Source: Straminergon stramineum (Eukaryota; Streptophyta; Bryopsida; Hypnales; Calliergonaceae). Taken from it: a stretch of 64,000 bases of DNA. The notes beneath the pieces were generated by a model. It worked only from the letters and a program-made list of their open reading frames with translations. It was not told the DNA's origin and ran no database searches. The translations under genes were made by a program, and so were the position numbers. Where the stretch lies: assembly GCA_963920665.1 (NCBI GenBank), contig OY987273.1:5954501-6018500 (forward strand), written 5' to 3'. Of the stretch, positions 32,300 through 43,954 are shown in pieces. Numbering within the stretch: position 1 is the stretch's first letter; each line of letters starts with the position of its first letter.

Positions 32300-33143
32300 A
32301 TGACTACTCTCCTACTAAGCATCATCTACAACCATTTCGTCAATCCCATTAATGATGAACCCTTTATCAGTGAGATGGAAGACACGTATGGAACACTGTG
32401 GGAGTTTAAGGAGCACATCCAAACGTGGAGTTTTGACGTAAATCGTTGGATGAACTATGTCTACCTTCGTTACCAAATCCATGGAAGAAAAAACTATAGG
32501 CCTTGGAACCTGAAAGAAAAAGTCACTCTCATCGAGGAGCACAAAGGAAATTATGTCATTATAGTACTTCGGGAAAGTAGATGAGAATGGAAATAATAGT
32601 GACTATTGTCACTCCATTGTCATCAATGTCGACTCCAATTACAGAAAGTTCGATCTCGACAACGTCATGACTTTTCTTGAGGGGTCTTAGATGGAGTACC
32701 TAAATCAAGAGTTTGAAAAAAACGGGGTATGTTCCATGGAAGAATGTACAGCCAAATCAAATGCAACAAGATTGTGCTTGATCTTTGAGATGCTCGATTG
32801 ATTTGCTTTGGAGAATGTCGAACAACAACCTATACTCGGAGGTGCGGTCTCTCAGAGCAGAAAATAAGAGTTAGACTCTCATCTAAAACAATTGTCTAAA
32901 ACCGCTCAATCAGGGAGTAAAAGCACAAGACCAGGGCAGACAAAACTGGATCCAAAACGGAAAGAGTTAAACTTTTCTAAAGTAAAAGAATCAAGTCGGA
33001 AGAGAAAGAAGAATCTTCCTAGTGGACCTATGGGAGCTAGAAGTTCTGGCTCTACATTTACGACACTCTTAGCAGGTCCACTGTCCTCTCAAAAGGCTCT
33101 ACCAGATTACGAAAAATTTGTTGTGATTCAAAAGAACTTCTAG
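32300..33143 (+). pseudogene. Upstream conserved exon(s) of the ParB/methyltransferase-like gene, broken
   Basis: A frame from ATG 32300 (MTTLLLSIIYNHFVNPIND) runs 94 codons with Trp/Tyr-rich sequence (TWSFDVNRWMNYVYLRYQI). After stops, sense-like sequence continues (NFSKVKESSRKRKKNLPSG, a basic patch that could be a nuclear localisation signal) to TAG at 33143. Orientation and spacing fit the N-terminal part of the gene continuing to 36394. No domain recognised here. Confidence 0.4.
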
Positions 33144-33179
33144 GCTAATCATAGGCCATCCTTTCTTTTAGATATAGAG

Positions 33180-36100
33180 ATGGTATCCGTCGATCTCAAT
33201 CAATGCATCATTGCAAGGGACCAATATGTCATTCATACGTTGCAAAGAGACATTGTTGAGGCTGTGAAGAACGAACTCATCCAACTTATCGACATGAAAT
33301 AGAGACAGAAGGTTTGTCTTACACCCTTCGATAAAAATGATCAACTCTTCTAGAAGAAATGAGAGAAGTGGTTGGATATTAAAAGTGGTTGCTTCATGAT
33401 CATTAATGGACAATATATCATTACAGCTCAAAGGAGCTTCAAGAAGCAAGATGCGAGTAGGATCAGAAAGTGGACCTTCAGACATGGGATGCTTACATTG
33501 TTTGGACTCTCAATTATAACAAGTTGAAAAACATCTCTAAGTTCTACAATTGTACTAATCATTTGGATATGTCCAATCAACTTGGAGGAATCAAATAATT
33601 AATTGTCGCAACATCTGGCCAGCTTATAAACGTCCAACAAATGAACGAACAAAGGATGCAATGAGGAAGAATAAATCAGTGCTCTATATGAATAACTATA
33701 AGGTATATTTTCATCCTTTTATAGTATCATTGATGTGTTGATATGGAAAATTTTCTTAAGAATAGTATTCTTTGCTTATTTTTAAAAAAACACATGAACA
33801 ATTTTTGTTTTGTTAATTTCAGATGATTAGTTCAAGGTCTGTCTTTATTAATTTTATAAAATTATTTGATGTTTTGTAATTTGATTTAGACATATAGCTT
33901 TATAAGAGTTATCCTCAACTCGAGGATACTTTTGATAAGAGTAGACAGAAAATAATATTTTCAAGTTTCGTAGAGTTTCACAAACGCAATCATCGAGAGA
34001 TTCCAAAACATTAATCCTGAGAAGGACGGTGTGTCGATTAATGGAACCACAGATTGAAAAAATGAAATTCAAATCATTACTCTTCTAGACAAGCTTTGGT
34101 CCTACTAGAAAGGCTTCTTGATGAAACATGTAGCAGGCAAGTTAGTTGACCCTGTAACCTTAACTCAGTTTAAGGACATAAAGGGATTCGAAATAAAGAC
34201 AATGTCCTTAAAAAGAGAATTTTTAAACATTGTGGTCATTTCATGGACAAGGATTTTTGGGTCTTTGCACAACATTTGCTCGGTGAGACCCTAGACATCA
34301 AGCATTGTATCCAAAAGTCTTTGTCTCGAAGACAAAGATTCTTGTCCCAGACAATCTGTCCCATGTAGATTGGGTTGAGAGGAGGAAATGAAAGAAAATT
34401 GTGCTACAAGACTTGATGGCTATTAAGCCTACTTTGAAGTTGACGAACAATGGTGGAGATGTAATAGACAAGACTTAGAAATCTTGGAAGGATCGGCACA
34501 AATTTACTTCAACATCTTGGGATTTTTTAATTTCACATCCAAAAGTTGACTACTTCAGAAGGCGTTTCAAGAATGACACATGGTTGAAACATGCGAAGGA
34601 TCTCGAGAAATAGTTTCCGAAGGTCCTTCACATGTTTACAAGGTTTATGAAATTGAAGTACCAACTTTTGACACCTATTGGTCGAGTCTAGGTGAGAGGT
34701 ATCGACATATCTGCAAAGGTGCTGGTGACAAGCATGAATTACCAATATCATCATCAAGAAGTAAACCTTGCAGTTTTGGATCTTAGGGAGGTCCAAAGAG
34801 CAACACCAATGGACGTAATAGTTGCCATCAATCCAGTTTTAAATTTTCTTCATAACAAATTGATCCCCAAAATGATTGAGCCAAATGTATGGTTGTTCAT
34901 TCTTGAAGACAAGGAGGATGTCAAGGCTGCAACTTGCTTTGTAGCACCAAAATTGGATCAATATGAATACATTTAGTCTACTCATGTTCCAAATAGAGAT
35001 GCTGAATAACATTACAAATTGTGGAACTGCTCTTGATGTTCCTTTGCTCTTTCTTTTTTAGAAGGATAACAATTTTGCAACCGTTGCTCGTGAATTATTG
35101 AAGTTAAGATACGGCACGCCCTTGAATTGCGTGTACTACATGGATTCATCAAAAAACATAGAGGCAAAGTGGAGAATGGAACCCAATGAACTAAGAATGG
35201 AGTTTTATCTAGAAATCCTCCATTCCTTTGTAGCAAAAGAAGAGAATGTTCTTGGTCTCTATTTGGGAGCGAAATTCATGCTCGCTACAAAGGTACAGCT
35301 TCTCATATAGAACCTTGGTATTGTTGACTCGATGATAAGAGTTGGAGTTTCTTGTGTTATTATTTTTTCTTTGTTGTTATATTATAAGCATTATCTTGAA
35401 TATCCTCGAGTCGAGGATAACTCAAGTTATTCTGTATATATGATCATTTAATCCATTTTTTATATTTATTTAACTTATTCTATATTTATTTTAGATGTTC
35501 GGAGCATTTTTTTATGGCTTTGTCAAGAAAGATGAGGCAAAATCCTATCTAAGGGTTTCCTATCTTGCGAAGAAGATGGATAAAAACGATTTTATGTTCT
35601 CGAATTCCCCATATTCTCTACTGTACAAAAAACCACCAAGTTGTAGTCCTGTGGTGGTTCATTCAAACTTGCCTCCATCACCACTTATGACGCTAGATTC
35701 ACCGGTTGTAGTACCTAATACCTTGAATCAACAAAAAGAGTCTGTTGGTCCTCATGTCTGTACCGATCCTGGAGTAGAGGGCATTGATGAGTTTAGAACG
35801 AATACGTTCCAAATTCATACTTGGATGTAAACTCCAACCACGCCCCCTACATTGCGTACTGCGCATGATGAAGACAAGATGGAGACAAATACAAAGTTTG
35901 AAAGAGACCAACAAGAGCAAGTTGCGCACCCTTCAAGAGTTGCACAACGTGAAGTTATGAAGAATGACATCATGAATGACGTTTTCGGATCGGATGACAT
36001 TATTGTATGTGAAGAATCACAACCTTCTCAAGAAAATAATTTTCCCACATCGGAGGAGGCTAGGCTTATCATCATCAGTGACAATGATGATATTGATCAT

Positions 36101-36394
36101 CCCCATTCCTTCGACAATGATGATGAGGACGATGGCATTCTTTTAGTTACAGAGATGAAACCTGTCATTGCACCATCCGGTGTCGTTGTGAAAGTCGAGA
36201 AAGATTGGTGGCAGAAGGACAAAGAGAAACGAGGGAGAAGAATCACATGGAAGGTGGAGAAAGAGGCAAAGGAGAAGCAATTGGCAGATGCAATTGCGAA
36301 AAATGGAGAGAAAAATGTCCAAATGTTGAAAATGCAGGAGGAGTCCAAGGCTCAATTTAGCTCAACAGTTAGGTTGCAATGCTTTTGCAAGCGA
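33180..36394 (+). pseudogene. ParB-like domain plus N4/N6-type DNA methyltransferase-like gene, degenerate
   Basis: The ParB-like part (33180-33450) has IVEAVKNELIQLIDM and FMIINGQYIITAQRS, recalling the ParB/Srx 'GQHR' helix, followed by TWDAYIVWTLNYNKLKNIS and WPAYKRPTNERTK. After an intron (33703-33822, GT...AG) and decayed sequence, 34720-35620 encodes MDVIVAINPVLNF (in place of a DPPY motif IV), PNVWLFILED, PNELRMEFYLEILHSF and, across a clean 202-nt intron (35293-35494), VLGLYLGAKFMLATK joined to MFGAFFYGFVKKDE, in the place of the FxGxGTT motif I of beta-class methylases. A basic coiled-coil tail ends at 36394. Stops and frameshifts break it and both catalytic motifs are altered. Order ParB then methylase is common in phage and bacterial proteins. 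Assignment is by eye. Confidence 0.4.
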
Positions 36395-36993
36395 TGAATT
36401 CGCAGAACAACCAATCTTAAAGCCAATCACGTTTGTTTTTAGGACTCTAGCACCACAGCCTTCGCCTTCAACAATCCATGCTTTTGTTGTGTAGGAAAGG
36501 CTACATCCAATGTTTGCGCTACCTTATCCTCAAATCAAGGATAACCAGGACTGCGTTTCCCTTGCGCATGAGGATGTAGTTAGCTCAACCCTAGTATCCC
36601 AATTGCCAAGGGTTTCTTCTTCCAATCAAGCGGTGTTTGAAGTCCTCATTCTTGGAGTTGTGGACATCTTAGGCAAGAGAAGATACACAAGTTCCACAAC
36701 AATATCATCGAGGCGATGATAAGGGCAAAGTGAAATCAAGACCTGCTTCTACAACAGTCACAATAAAGACACTAGTGTGCGGCACGTTGTCTCAAGTCAT
36801 TTTGGAGTTGCAATCACCCTTATCCGTAGAGGAAGAAAGGGTCGACTACGAAGTGAGCAATAACGATATCCATAATAATGTTCTAGAGGAGATGGTAGGG
36901 GGGCCTCCTGCTTCAATGGCAATAGGAGGGGATGAGCCTCAAGGTGGTGGATCTGCTCAAGTGCAACCCTCTAATCCTTATGGTTCTAATTGA
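36395..36993 (+). pseudogene. Ser/Pro/Gly-rich coding remnant downstream of the methyltransferase-like gene
   Basis: Sense-like frames continue in the same orientation: ILKPITFVFRTLAPQPSPST, SQLPRVSSSNQAVFEV and, after a shift, GGPPASMAIGGDEPQGGGSA to a TGA at about 36991. It looks like the disordered C-terminus of the preceding gene. Two palindromes (36524, 36702) lie within it. Confidence 0.35.
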
Positions 36994-37460
36994 ATCGATA
37001 AAACTTGGTATTATTCGTGATTGTGTATATGCCTTATAGCCAGTAGGCTTCAACTAGAGATCGAATCTCATATGTACCTATGCTTCATGATAGGATGGTG
37101 TAGCCACTCATTGATTGCTTCTGCATGGACTATGTATCCATTTGTGGCTCCTTCTCGTGTAGTCTAGTGTAGCATAGTTCTGTTAGAATAGATTTTGCGG
37201 CCCTATTTGAAACATAAATTTTCACATGTATTATCTTATCTATGTAAATAAAATATGCACATTTTCATATATCGAGTAGTTTAATTGGATCTTGCTTTTG
37301 ATGTTCTTGGTGACCAACTCAAAAAACATGAAAGTGTGCACTGCTCACTGCCAATGAAAGCCCTTACTATCGGAAGACCATAGTCAATTAGTGGAATTCA
37401 ATGCATCTCTCCCCTTTCTGGCTCACGTGTTTTTGCGTTTAAACAAGTAACTCCATTTCT

Positions 37461-38328
37461 TTGTTGTTATACTTTGATCAGGTAGTAGCGAAGGGTGAAA
37501 GAGAGATCGTGCCGAGGAATGTGCCTCTTGTACTTCCTCCACCACGGAGGAAGTGGCTGAACATTGTCTTTGACTTGAATGGCATACTCTATCAAATAGT
37601 GATGAAGTCCTATGCGGAGAAATTCAAACTGTACAAGCTTGAAGGCAATGTTCTTTGCCATAGAAATCCCACAATCATTGGACCCAAGGCGGTATATGCT
37701 TGGCAAAATCTGGGTGAATTCCTTTGACAAGTCTCCATGATTGCAGATAGGGTCTTAGTGTGGACCATGATGTTCAAGCATAACGTAGAATCCATGACTA
37801 GACACCTGTTCAATGGTTGTAGAGCACCCTATGATATTCTCAGTTAGGAGAAATGCAAAAAGATAGAGTATTCTCTAGGGAAGTTCTTTCATCTCGGTGA
37901 ACAAGTGCATTGTATGAAAGTGCTCTCTGAGACCTTGTTCACCAATCCTAGTGGAGGCACGTCCTTCACCTCAGATAATACACTTTTCATTAGCGACTCT
38001 TCGAACAAGAGTATCTACAATGAGGATGGGAATGCCATATTCCTAGACATTTGGAGGCACAATAATTGCACGGACGACGTCCTCATGGAGAAACTTCTAC
38101 CATGGCTCAAACGTCTAGATTTGAACTACCAACCGAGAAAATGCAAAGATATGTCGAGGACAACCACATTGGTCTGAACCCATTGGGAGCTGGGGACTAC
38201 AATATAGACCAACTGATAGATGGGATGAGAGAATCCTCGAAGGTCATGGGTTCTAGATACAAACTTCCTGGAATAAGGGTAGTCATATTAGAGCAAGGCC
38301 AATGTAGGAAGTATACTGTCTCATAGGA
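37461..38328 (+). pseudogene. FCP1/NLI-like HAD phosphatase domain gene, broken
   Basis: After an acceptor-like TTTGATCAG the frame gives RRKWLNIVFDLNGILY (HAD motif I; DxDGT reads DLNGI), AYAWQNLGEFL-type sequence, RVLVWTMMFKHNVESM (the VWT block of FCP1-like phosphatases), NTLFISDSSNKSIYN (the LLIDDSPxK loop) and GNAIFLDIWRHNNCTDD...LLPWLKRL. A TGA at 37725 and a TAG at 37845 interrupt, and a frameshift near 38120 leads to RYVEDNHIGLNPLGAGDYN. FCP1-like enzymes remove phosphate from the RNA polymerase II tail and other proteins. The second motif I Asp is Asn here, so activity is doubtful even for the ancestor. The fold assignment is good. Confidence 0.6.
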
Positions 38329-38589
38329 TCGTTGTGGATGTGGGATGGCATTTTTATGTATAGTCCTCAATTTGTATGCTACAATCTTTTGTAAATAATA
38401 TATCAAGTTTGCATTTCTCTTGAATTTTAGCCATGTACTTCGAGAGTTCACTATCCATGTCTCCCATTCTCCATTGAAGATGCTTTTGCATTTGTTCGAC
38501 AAAGGATAATGTAGGTGGGCTAGTGGAATTTGCACACATTGCAAGTTGGAGGTGTTCGCTTTGCTGAACCACCAAAAAGGCAAAGGTTG

Positions 38590-39533
38590 ACTAAGAGTCT
38601 GCTCTCCGGATCAAAAAGGTCGCTCTCCAACTAGTCCGAATCAGAAGGAGGAGTTGCGACACCATTCCGTATTCCAAGCCATACATGTTGCGGTCTGCTA
38701 CAGATGCTGCATCTGCAGCCATAGACTATTCCAAGGGGTATGTGGCAAACAACGTTGTGGATAGTCCCTCAAGTCGCGGACCTGTCATGACTCCCATCTG
38801 CTCTCCTTCACTACTGAAACGGGCATCCTCGACCCGAGGGAACTCATTCTCTTCCACTTCATGGATGAATGCAGGGATCGGCCGCAAACTAGACCTACTT
38901 GTCGTTGAACCAATAAGATGTCCTCATCTTGAGGATGCCCCTCTAGCATCATTCAGAATTCAACCGCTTTCTAATGACATTGCTGGATGTAAGGCGACGC
39001 TTGTGTTTGACCATGAGACAAAGAGTGCATCGCTCAAGCCCACGACTATTGTTCCTAGACCTCAACTCTAGGATGAGCAGCCTCGTCCCTCGCAATTTGC
39101 CGAAGCCAAACAATCTCCTTTTGTCGATAGTATTTTTTGGCAACGAATTTTCAGAGATCATAGGCGGTCGCTGGACTCTAGAACCACTGGGGCTTGACTT
39201 CCATACATGGACAATGCCAATGCATCGCTACCAAGGCTGCCTCCTCAAGGGTCAAGATTGCTTTCCACTTCAGAGGTACCACAAGCTGACTAGAGGCCAA
39301 AGCAGAAAGACAATGGATCTCAAAGTTTGGATTTATGCGGCACATTGGACGGTGGAAGTGGGCAACACTATCATTCCCAATGCAATGATATCTTTAAAGG
39401 CCTAGGAAAGATAAAAGCAATGGATGCAACCAAGAGCAATTGTACAGCCAATAGCGATGCCTAGGCCACTAAGGCACCAGCTAAAGTTTTCAAAGCCAAA
39501 GTAGCTTTGGGGACTCTCTTACTATTAATAGCA
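38590..39533 (+). pseudogene. Ser/Pro-rich disordered coding remnant
   Basis: One plus-strand frame stays sense-like for about 300 codons: SATDAASAAIDYSKGY, SPSLLKRASSTRGNSFSSTS, QPRPSQFAEAKQSPFVDS, ASLPRLPPQGSRLLSTSEVP, to a TAG near 39531. Interruptions are TAG (39069), a TGA near 39196, TAG near 39291 and TAG near 39461. Composition suggests a disordered C-terminal region. Two palindromes (38822, 38919) are in frame. A short minus-strand frame (38354-38575, SFVEQMQKHLQWRMGD) overlaps its upstream flank and is also unrecognised. Confidence 0.4.
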
Positions 39534-41539
39534 TAAAAAATAATTACAAAAAAAATACTTGGAGTCGTTGAGTACTATTACATTTATGGTAAGGCTCCTT
39601 GTTTCTACTTACATTCGAGGCTTTCGTTTGCTTTCTTAATTCAATCACTTCAAAGGACACTATGAACAAAAATTACATACCCTTTGGATATTCAATCTCT
39701 CAAATAAGTCAAACATATTGAACTGAAAATCACTTGCATTTCTTTTTTGCAAGGGCCTTGGTACATTACGTGATTGAACTTCTCATGTTCCCTCATGAGT
39801 TGTTGCAATTGATGCAATTCAACTCACTTGTTTTAAGTCATTTGAGCCTTATCCTTATTCAAAACTATATATTGAGTGTATTTATTCTTAGGTTCAACAA
39901 CTATTACTTCAATGGAGCTTCGCACTCATTTTCCAAAGTCTCAAAATGACCATATCATCTCAATTCAACAAATAAGGCCTTGTACCTATTTCTTTTGAAT
40001 TGTAACTATACAAATACTAACTAGACATGTTAGAGATCACATAGGAAAAGAAAACATAATAATATCACTTACAGATTGAAAGATTATAATGTTTGATCAT
40101 GAAGGTGTAAAAACCATGAAGATTTTTCAATTCACTTTTTGCAGGTCAACTCTAAAAAGTTGGTCACTAAAAAAATATGAGGTTATAGGGCCTAGCATGC
40201 ACAAACCCAATCAATTTACAGTTTTTCAAAATCTATTCTACAATTTTTGTAAATGAATTTCTAATGTGATTTATTCTTTTTGCCTCCAAGATCAAGTGCA
40301 TTTGAGGCTCATTTCCAAGAGCCTTCAACACTATAGGAAGTCAAGATTGCAATGGGCATCCTTGCACAAAATCTTCAATAGAAAAATCATAATCCTTTAT
40401 TTTTAAGATCAACCTTTTGATCCTAAAACTAGACTTCAAAAAAAGTTTTCCCAAAATATAAACTAATCATAATAGCAATTTGGTTGGGTTAATGGGTTTT
40501 AATGTTTTATTGAACTTCAAAGTTTTCGAAACACCATAATCTGGTCCCTTGGGCATTTAGGGGTTAAAGAGAAGAATTGGCTATTTGACTTGAAGGTCTA
40601 CAAAAAAAATAAAAAAATAATCTTTCATGAAGATGCTATAAGTCCTCAAAATGCTTATAACTTCCTCATCAAGAGTCTAAATTAAATGAATTAAAGCTTT
40701 TCAAATCAACAAAAGTATATTCTCTATAAAAAAAGATTATATTTTCTTGCTTCAGAGATTTTCAAATTTGTTTTTCCTGCTTTTGTCCCCTATTTGGAGC
40801 TTCTTGGCTACTTTAGTCATAACTTTGGGTTCAAGGCATTGATTGTGGAAAAAATTATATTCCCACAAAGCTTATGAATTTTTCTATCTTTACAAAATTA
40901 TTAGAAATTTACAATAAAAAACGAAAAATGAAAATTCATCTTGGACGTGGCTACATGCGTATCGAAAATTTCATAATTCCATTTGAAGCACAACTTCCAC
41001 AAATTGTAACCAAAAATGGACTTAATTGAGGTCATGGAAATTGCCCCAATTCACCAAAGCTCATTTTAACACTGAGGGGACCATAGTTCTTCAGAGGCTA
41101 ATTTCAATTCAACTATTGAAGTGATAAACTAACAAAAGTTTAAGTTAAGGGTTCCATTTACATTGCCTTCTGCAATATCTTCAACCATACATGATCGATT
41201 GACAAACCATACAATTTAAAACAAAAATTTGTCAATCCAACAACCATCCACTCAAAGAATTGCAATTCTTATAATGTCATGATTTAGTGCTTTTCATGCA
41301 AGCCAACATTGCCAAACAATGTGGACAATTCTAACAATTCCAAAATCATTACCAATTTGAAGTTTATAAGATGCTCATCAATTACAAGCACACGTCCAAT
41401 TCAAATAACATTAGCATTCATTCATGATGAAAGTGGTGCATACATGCTTTGTAACTATATAATCCGCATACATACTACTTTGCCTCTACAAAAAATGCAA
41501 AAACATGAGTTATATATGACAAGGACACATAGTTTAAGT
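39534..41539. other. AT-rich stretch without a gene
   Basis: Two kilobases of A/T-rich sequence with no coding signal, palindrome or tandem repeat that I could find. Confidence 0.5.
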
Positions 41540-43014
41540 TCAATATGAATTGCAGAAGTGTTCATCTGGTATTGGCCAATTGAATGAAGAAGTAAATTTG
41601 AAGATGATTTGCGCCAAAGTACTCTCGCCCTTTGAAATTCGCTCCAAGTACCTTTGAAATACAAGTGCAAAATCTTTATGGACGTACTTCACATGTGAAC
41701 CGTTGGATTCGAGTTGCAACTTGTGGTATGCCTCGGACATACATTTCCTGTTGATCTTCTATGCTAGTTGACCAACAAAAAACTCTTCGGATTTCTTGGA
41801 AAGGCTTGGTATGTTCTCGACATCTGCATCTCTTCTATGCACATATGTAATGTTTGGATCCACCCACCACCTCCTTTGCAAAGCTTCGTCCTACTCGTCT
41901 GTTGAAGTGAATGTATACAATGACTTCTTCGATTCAATATTAAGTGTAGTCATCCTCCTATCACAAACTCCAATATAAACTCGTGACTCATCTTCAAGAA
42001 AATGAAACATAATGTTGTCTGGAGAAATGTCATTGTATAAATGTCCAGCAACATGCACCACACTTATAATATTCAACAATGTCCAAGCAAGCTTCGTGCG
42101 TTTGTCTCTCCATCGCTTGAGACGTCCAGCAGCAAGAATTTTTTTTGTTATATGGGGGTGATATAACACTCAAATGGATATGTTGTTCGGATAATTGTTA
42201 TCCATTTTCAACATTTCACGCAAAGTAACGTTGTTCCACCAAAATGAGTACCCTTCATTCTTTCTTGCATGGACTACAAAGAAGTGTATCACTCCATCAT
42301 GCAAAATCCTTACACCCATGGACTCAGTATTGTGTTTCAATTTGGCAAGTTCCAAACGTCGACCTTCTTGGAGAGACATTTTCTCTACAAACTCCCATGG
42401 TGGATAAATTTGAACGCATCCTTGAATTCGGACCCTCTTAATTGTTGTATAGCCACCCCGCATGACTCTGTTATCTTGGACAATGACCATGGCTTTTTGT
42501 AGAAGCGCTACTAGAAGATGACTTGTATTTTGTACTTGTGCAATTCCATCTGTGCCGGTCCACTAATCCACCGACCCTACTCTATTCTATCTTCTACCAA
42601 ATGGTTTGCACCTATTTCTAAACATATCTACTTCCATAAAGACATGCTCAAAGGCTTCATTATTTGCAAGGTGCTCCTTCCCAAACTTCTCTATTATAAC
42701 TTCAGCATTCCATAATGCATCATGTGCCCTTTTCTCCAAGAATTGAAGAAAATTCTTTTTTTTCGTTTCATGATGCCATTGAGGCACATTCAAGGCATCG
42801 AGCATCCTCTACTTCATGTCCACCTTGAATTTATCAATGCAGTCTTCTTGATATCGCACATATTTAGTGTCAAGGGACATTGTAGTCTTTGTCTCATAGA
42901 ATGCTACAATGCCTTTCATCAGGAATGCTTTGCAACTCTCGAAGGATTGTCCCTAGTGTATTCACTAGAAGGCACCACTTGTTTTTTCTTTGTAGCCTTC
43001 TTGACCCTTGACAT
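41540..43014 (-). pseudogene. Protein-kinase-like gene, second copy, heavily decayed
   Basis: Homologous to 10550-12137. Reading down from ATG 43014 (MSRVKKATKKKQ): FLMKGIVAFYETKTTMSLDT and YVRYQEDCIDKFK match the N-terminal block of copy 1. Then come DWWTG, glycine-loop-like MRGGYTTIKRVRIQG, SFWWNNVTLREML, HLYNDISPDNIMFHF (HRD changed to YND, about 42030), GVCDRRMTTL (DFG changed to DRR) and RRWWVDPN (APE changed to DPN). Several stops and frameshifts separate the pieces; C-terminal sequence continues to about 41540. All three catalytic motifs are altered, more so than in copy 1. No GC-rich array of the usual kind precedes it. Confidence 0.65.
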
Positions 43015-43791
43015 CGTGATGAACTGATAATGTAAGTAACGTCACAATTTTTAGAAGAAAACGATAATAGTTACCCCTGAAATTAGACTCTCACCCTCCC
43101 GAAGAGAAGAGCCAATGGAGGTCAAGCCACCAAGCTCTTCACTCTCAGTTGCAAACAAGGGGGACGACAGAAGTGAAGGGTGGATAGGTTGTTTGTCCCT
43201 TTTATATGAGGTGGATGACCTCCTCCTATCTAATCGGGCGGACAGGCGATCATCCGCCTCATGGGGTCCGTCCGATTGGATAGATAAGACGGCCAATTTG
43301 TCCGCCAATACCAGTCCATCCGATTAGATAATCACCTAAACACATTGGGATCATTTCATTAGAAATTCTATAGACAATATAGTGAACATTTTCTTTTCTG
43401 TATTTAAAGAAGTTAACCTTTAAATGCCCAAGCCTTTCCAAGTGGGTTTTGACTATGAAAAAAGAGCATTGGCTCATAGTTATCCTCAATGAAGCAAATT
43501 ATGTTTTTTTCCAAATCTAACCATATAGATGTTAATAGAGCTTGTTTATTAGTATGCACACCATTTTGGAGTGCGAAATCTCCTAGAAGTTGTGAGATTA
43601 TACAAAGGAAAATATACTTTTTTTATTTTTAGTACATTGTCTTTGTAGACTATATTTCAAAAATTTGCATATGTATGTTTTTTGGGATTGGAGGTAATAT
43701 GACCAACTTCAAAGAGTGTTAGCACACTAAAATGCACTTCCAAAAAACTTAATTTCACATGAAAAAAATAAAACTCATTACACAATCTACC
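43015..43791. other. Flank of the kinase-like copy; short GC-rich patch
   Basis: At about 43180-43330 a moderately GC-rich patch carries TCCGATTGGATAGATAAGA and a near repeat TCCGATTAGATAATC, plus TCTAATCGGGCGGACAGG in the opposite sense. The 85-codon minus frame over it is not recognised. The rest is AT-rich. Confidence 0.45.
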
Positions 43792-43954
43792 AACAACGCT
43801 AGCATGTAAGCCTGGAGCAGTGAGCTTGTGAGCTGCGAGCGTGGAACTTGTGAGCCTAGAGCCCCCAAAACAATATTTTCTTAATTTAAAAAAAAAATTG
43901 TTTTAAAAAAATCCAAAATTTGTGGAAAATTTACTATTTATAGTAAATTTTGTG

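Larger units (their letters stand above)
31702..38940. repeat. Palindrome cluster 2: dispersed TATCCTCGA-N-TCGAGGATA copies
   Basis: Scattered, not tandem, copies at 31702-31722, 31841-31863, 32007-32027, 32179-32197, 33909-33928, 35401-35419 (TATCCTCGAGTCGAGGATA, perfect), 36524-36544, 36702-36723, 38822-38842 and 38919-38940, with half sites near 31682 and 35325. Some lie in introns (35401), others in frames that look coding (36524, 36702, 38822, 38919). Flanks differ between copies, so the palindrome itself is the repeated unit. Confidence 0.8.
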
